Under the pieces are notes generated by a model. That model had not been told where the DNA came from, made no database searches, and saw nothing but the letters and a program-made list of their open reading frames with translations. Shown here piece after piece: positions 63,477-64,000 of a DNA stretch of 64,000 bases (positions within the stretch are counted from its first letter, which is position 1; every line of letters begins with the position of its first letter). A program made the position numbers and the translations under genes. The stretch covers positions 62,001-126,000 of the forward strand of contig CAIOGO010000004.1 in assembly GCA_903857865.1 (NCBI GenBank). Reading direction: 5' to 3'. The stretch comes from an uncultured bacterium (lineage in GTDB: Bacteria; Bipolaricaulota; Bipolaricaulia; UBA7950; UBA9294).

Positions 63477-64000
63477 CTAGTCTCTACGCAACCTCTTGGC
63501 GAGGCGCGCGACCTCCGATTGTACCCGCTCTTCGTCGATGGTGAGCAACCGGCGATCTCTCAGTAGGGGCCGGCCTCCAACGAACACGTCCGTCACGTCC
63601 GAGGCCTGGGACGCGAAGGCGAGCGTCGATCTTGCATCGTGCGGAGGAGCGGTGTGGGATCCCTCGACGTCCATGAGCACGACGTCGGCCGGGTCGCCTG
63701 GCTCGATGCCAGCCTTCGGGAGGTTGAGTGCGAGCCGTCCCTCGGTGGTGGCGAGCGAAAGCGCATCGCGGGATGAGAGGGACCGGGCGTCCTCGGATAG
63801 GGCTCGAGCGACCAGGCACGCGAACCGCAGTTCCTCCAAGACGTCGAGCCGATCGTTCGACGCTGCGCCGTCCGTGCCGATGGCGACGCGTACTCCCCGA
63901 TCCCTCATGGCGCGGACGGGAGCGATGCCGCTGCCCAACTTGGCGTTGCTCTTGGGGCAATGGGCGACGCGGACCCCGTTGCGGGCGAGAATATCGATGT
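63477..64000 (-). CDS. amidohydrolase of the MTA/SAH deaminase type, 5' part outside window
   Basis: The C-terminal about 174 residues of an amidohydrolase of the TRZ/ATZ and 5-methylthioadenosine/S-adenosylhomocysteine deaminase group. GVRVAHCPKSNAKLGSGIAP and VAIGTDGAASNDRLDVLEEL carry the conserved SNxxLxSG and metal-binding Asp motifs, and AGIEPGDPADVVLMD is the C-terminal beta part. The frame continues open through the right edge of the window, so the start is outside. Enzymes of this group deaminate adenosine derivatives or other amino-purines or triazines; the exact substrate is not known. Confidence 0.85.
   Translation of the reverse strand, partial: IDILARNGVRVAHCPKSNAKLGSGIAPVRAMRDRGVRVAIGTDGAASNDRLDVLEELRFACLVARALSEDARSLSSRDALSLATTEGRLALNLPKAGIEPGDPADVVLMDVEGSHTAPPHDARSTLAFASQASDVTDVFVGGRPLLRDRRLLTIDEERVQSEVARLAKRLRRD

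Overview
The window is a bacterial chromosome segment of high G+C content. The only direct taxonomic marker is a complete 16S rRNA gene (19691-21253). Protein content suggests a deep-branching, largely anaerobic bacterium: a single-chain pyruvate:ferredoxin oxidoreductase, a phosphofructokinase with pyrophosphate-type active-site residues, a citrate/citramalate-lyase-like operon, RNase Y next to SpoVS, and a cyclic-2,3-diphosphoglycerate-synthetase-like GTPase. I lean towards a candidate phylum such as Bipolaricaulota (OP1/Acetothermia), but this is an impression and the 16S sequence would settle it. Promoters are of sigma-70 type (TTGNNN, 16-18 bp, TANNNT). Several lie so close to a start codon lacking a Shine-Dalgarno site that the mRNAs are probably leaderless.

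Layout. 1-15.8 kb is a loose set of small accessory genes: several GNAT acetyltransferases, a methyltransferase cut by the left edge, lipoproteins including a PD40 propeller, a YafQ/DinJ toxin-antitoxin pair, an aminoglycoside-nucleotidyltransferase-like gene, a DUF885 peptidase, PrsW, PhzF, Acr3 and methylglyoxal synthase. 15.8-19.5 kb is a minus-strand operon ddl - MBL hydrolase - aminotransferase - tlyA. 19.5-21.3 kb is a stand-alone 16S unit with its own promoter, boxA and a precursor-processing stem; no 23S, 5S or tRNA follows. 21.4-34.9 kb holds a Crp/Fnr regulator, a WD40 protein, phosphofructokinase, pyruvate:ferredoxin oxidoreductase, a tiny secreted protein made of four 13-residue repeats, a cupin/HD-GYP protein, the COG2403 GTPase, a CDP-alcohol phosphatidyltransferase, RluD and NusA. 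35-41 kb is an RNA-decay, proteostasis and housekeeping run: rny, spoVS, PpiC-TPR, mazG, a DUF4911-like gene and yqeG. 41-47 kb is argF followed by a tightly packed acid-lyase operon (CitD-CitE fusion, CitF, HD protein, aconitase-type large and small subunits).

47-55 kb is an accessory island: broken MntA, HicB-like antitoxin, DUF4143 ATPase plus remnants of a second copy, an IS3 fragment, short repeats, a lipoprotein, a membrane-anchored HNH nuclease, an OLD-family ATPase/TOPRIM nuclease, and an alcohol dehydrogenase split by a frameshift. Its right part is visibly lower in G+C. 55-64 kb returns to housekeeping: NIPSNAP, acyltransferase, MFS exporter, then on the minus strand coaD, and rpsO - pnp - M16 peptidase, with an amidohydrolase cut by the right edge.

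The least explained feature is a set of intergenic clusters of perfect but mutually different hairpins (25.1-25.4, 30.8-30.9 and 55.2-55.3 kb). Related palindromes occur in the nusA leader and inside one acetyltransferase coding region. Other notable points are the repeat peptide at 29.3 kb, the lyase operon whose CitD part lacks the prosthetic-group serine, and the self-contained 16S unit.
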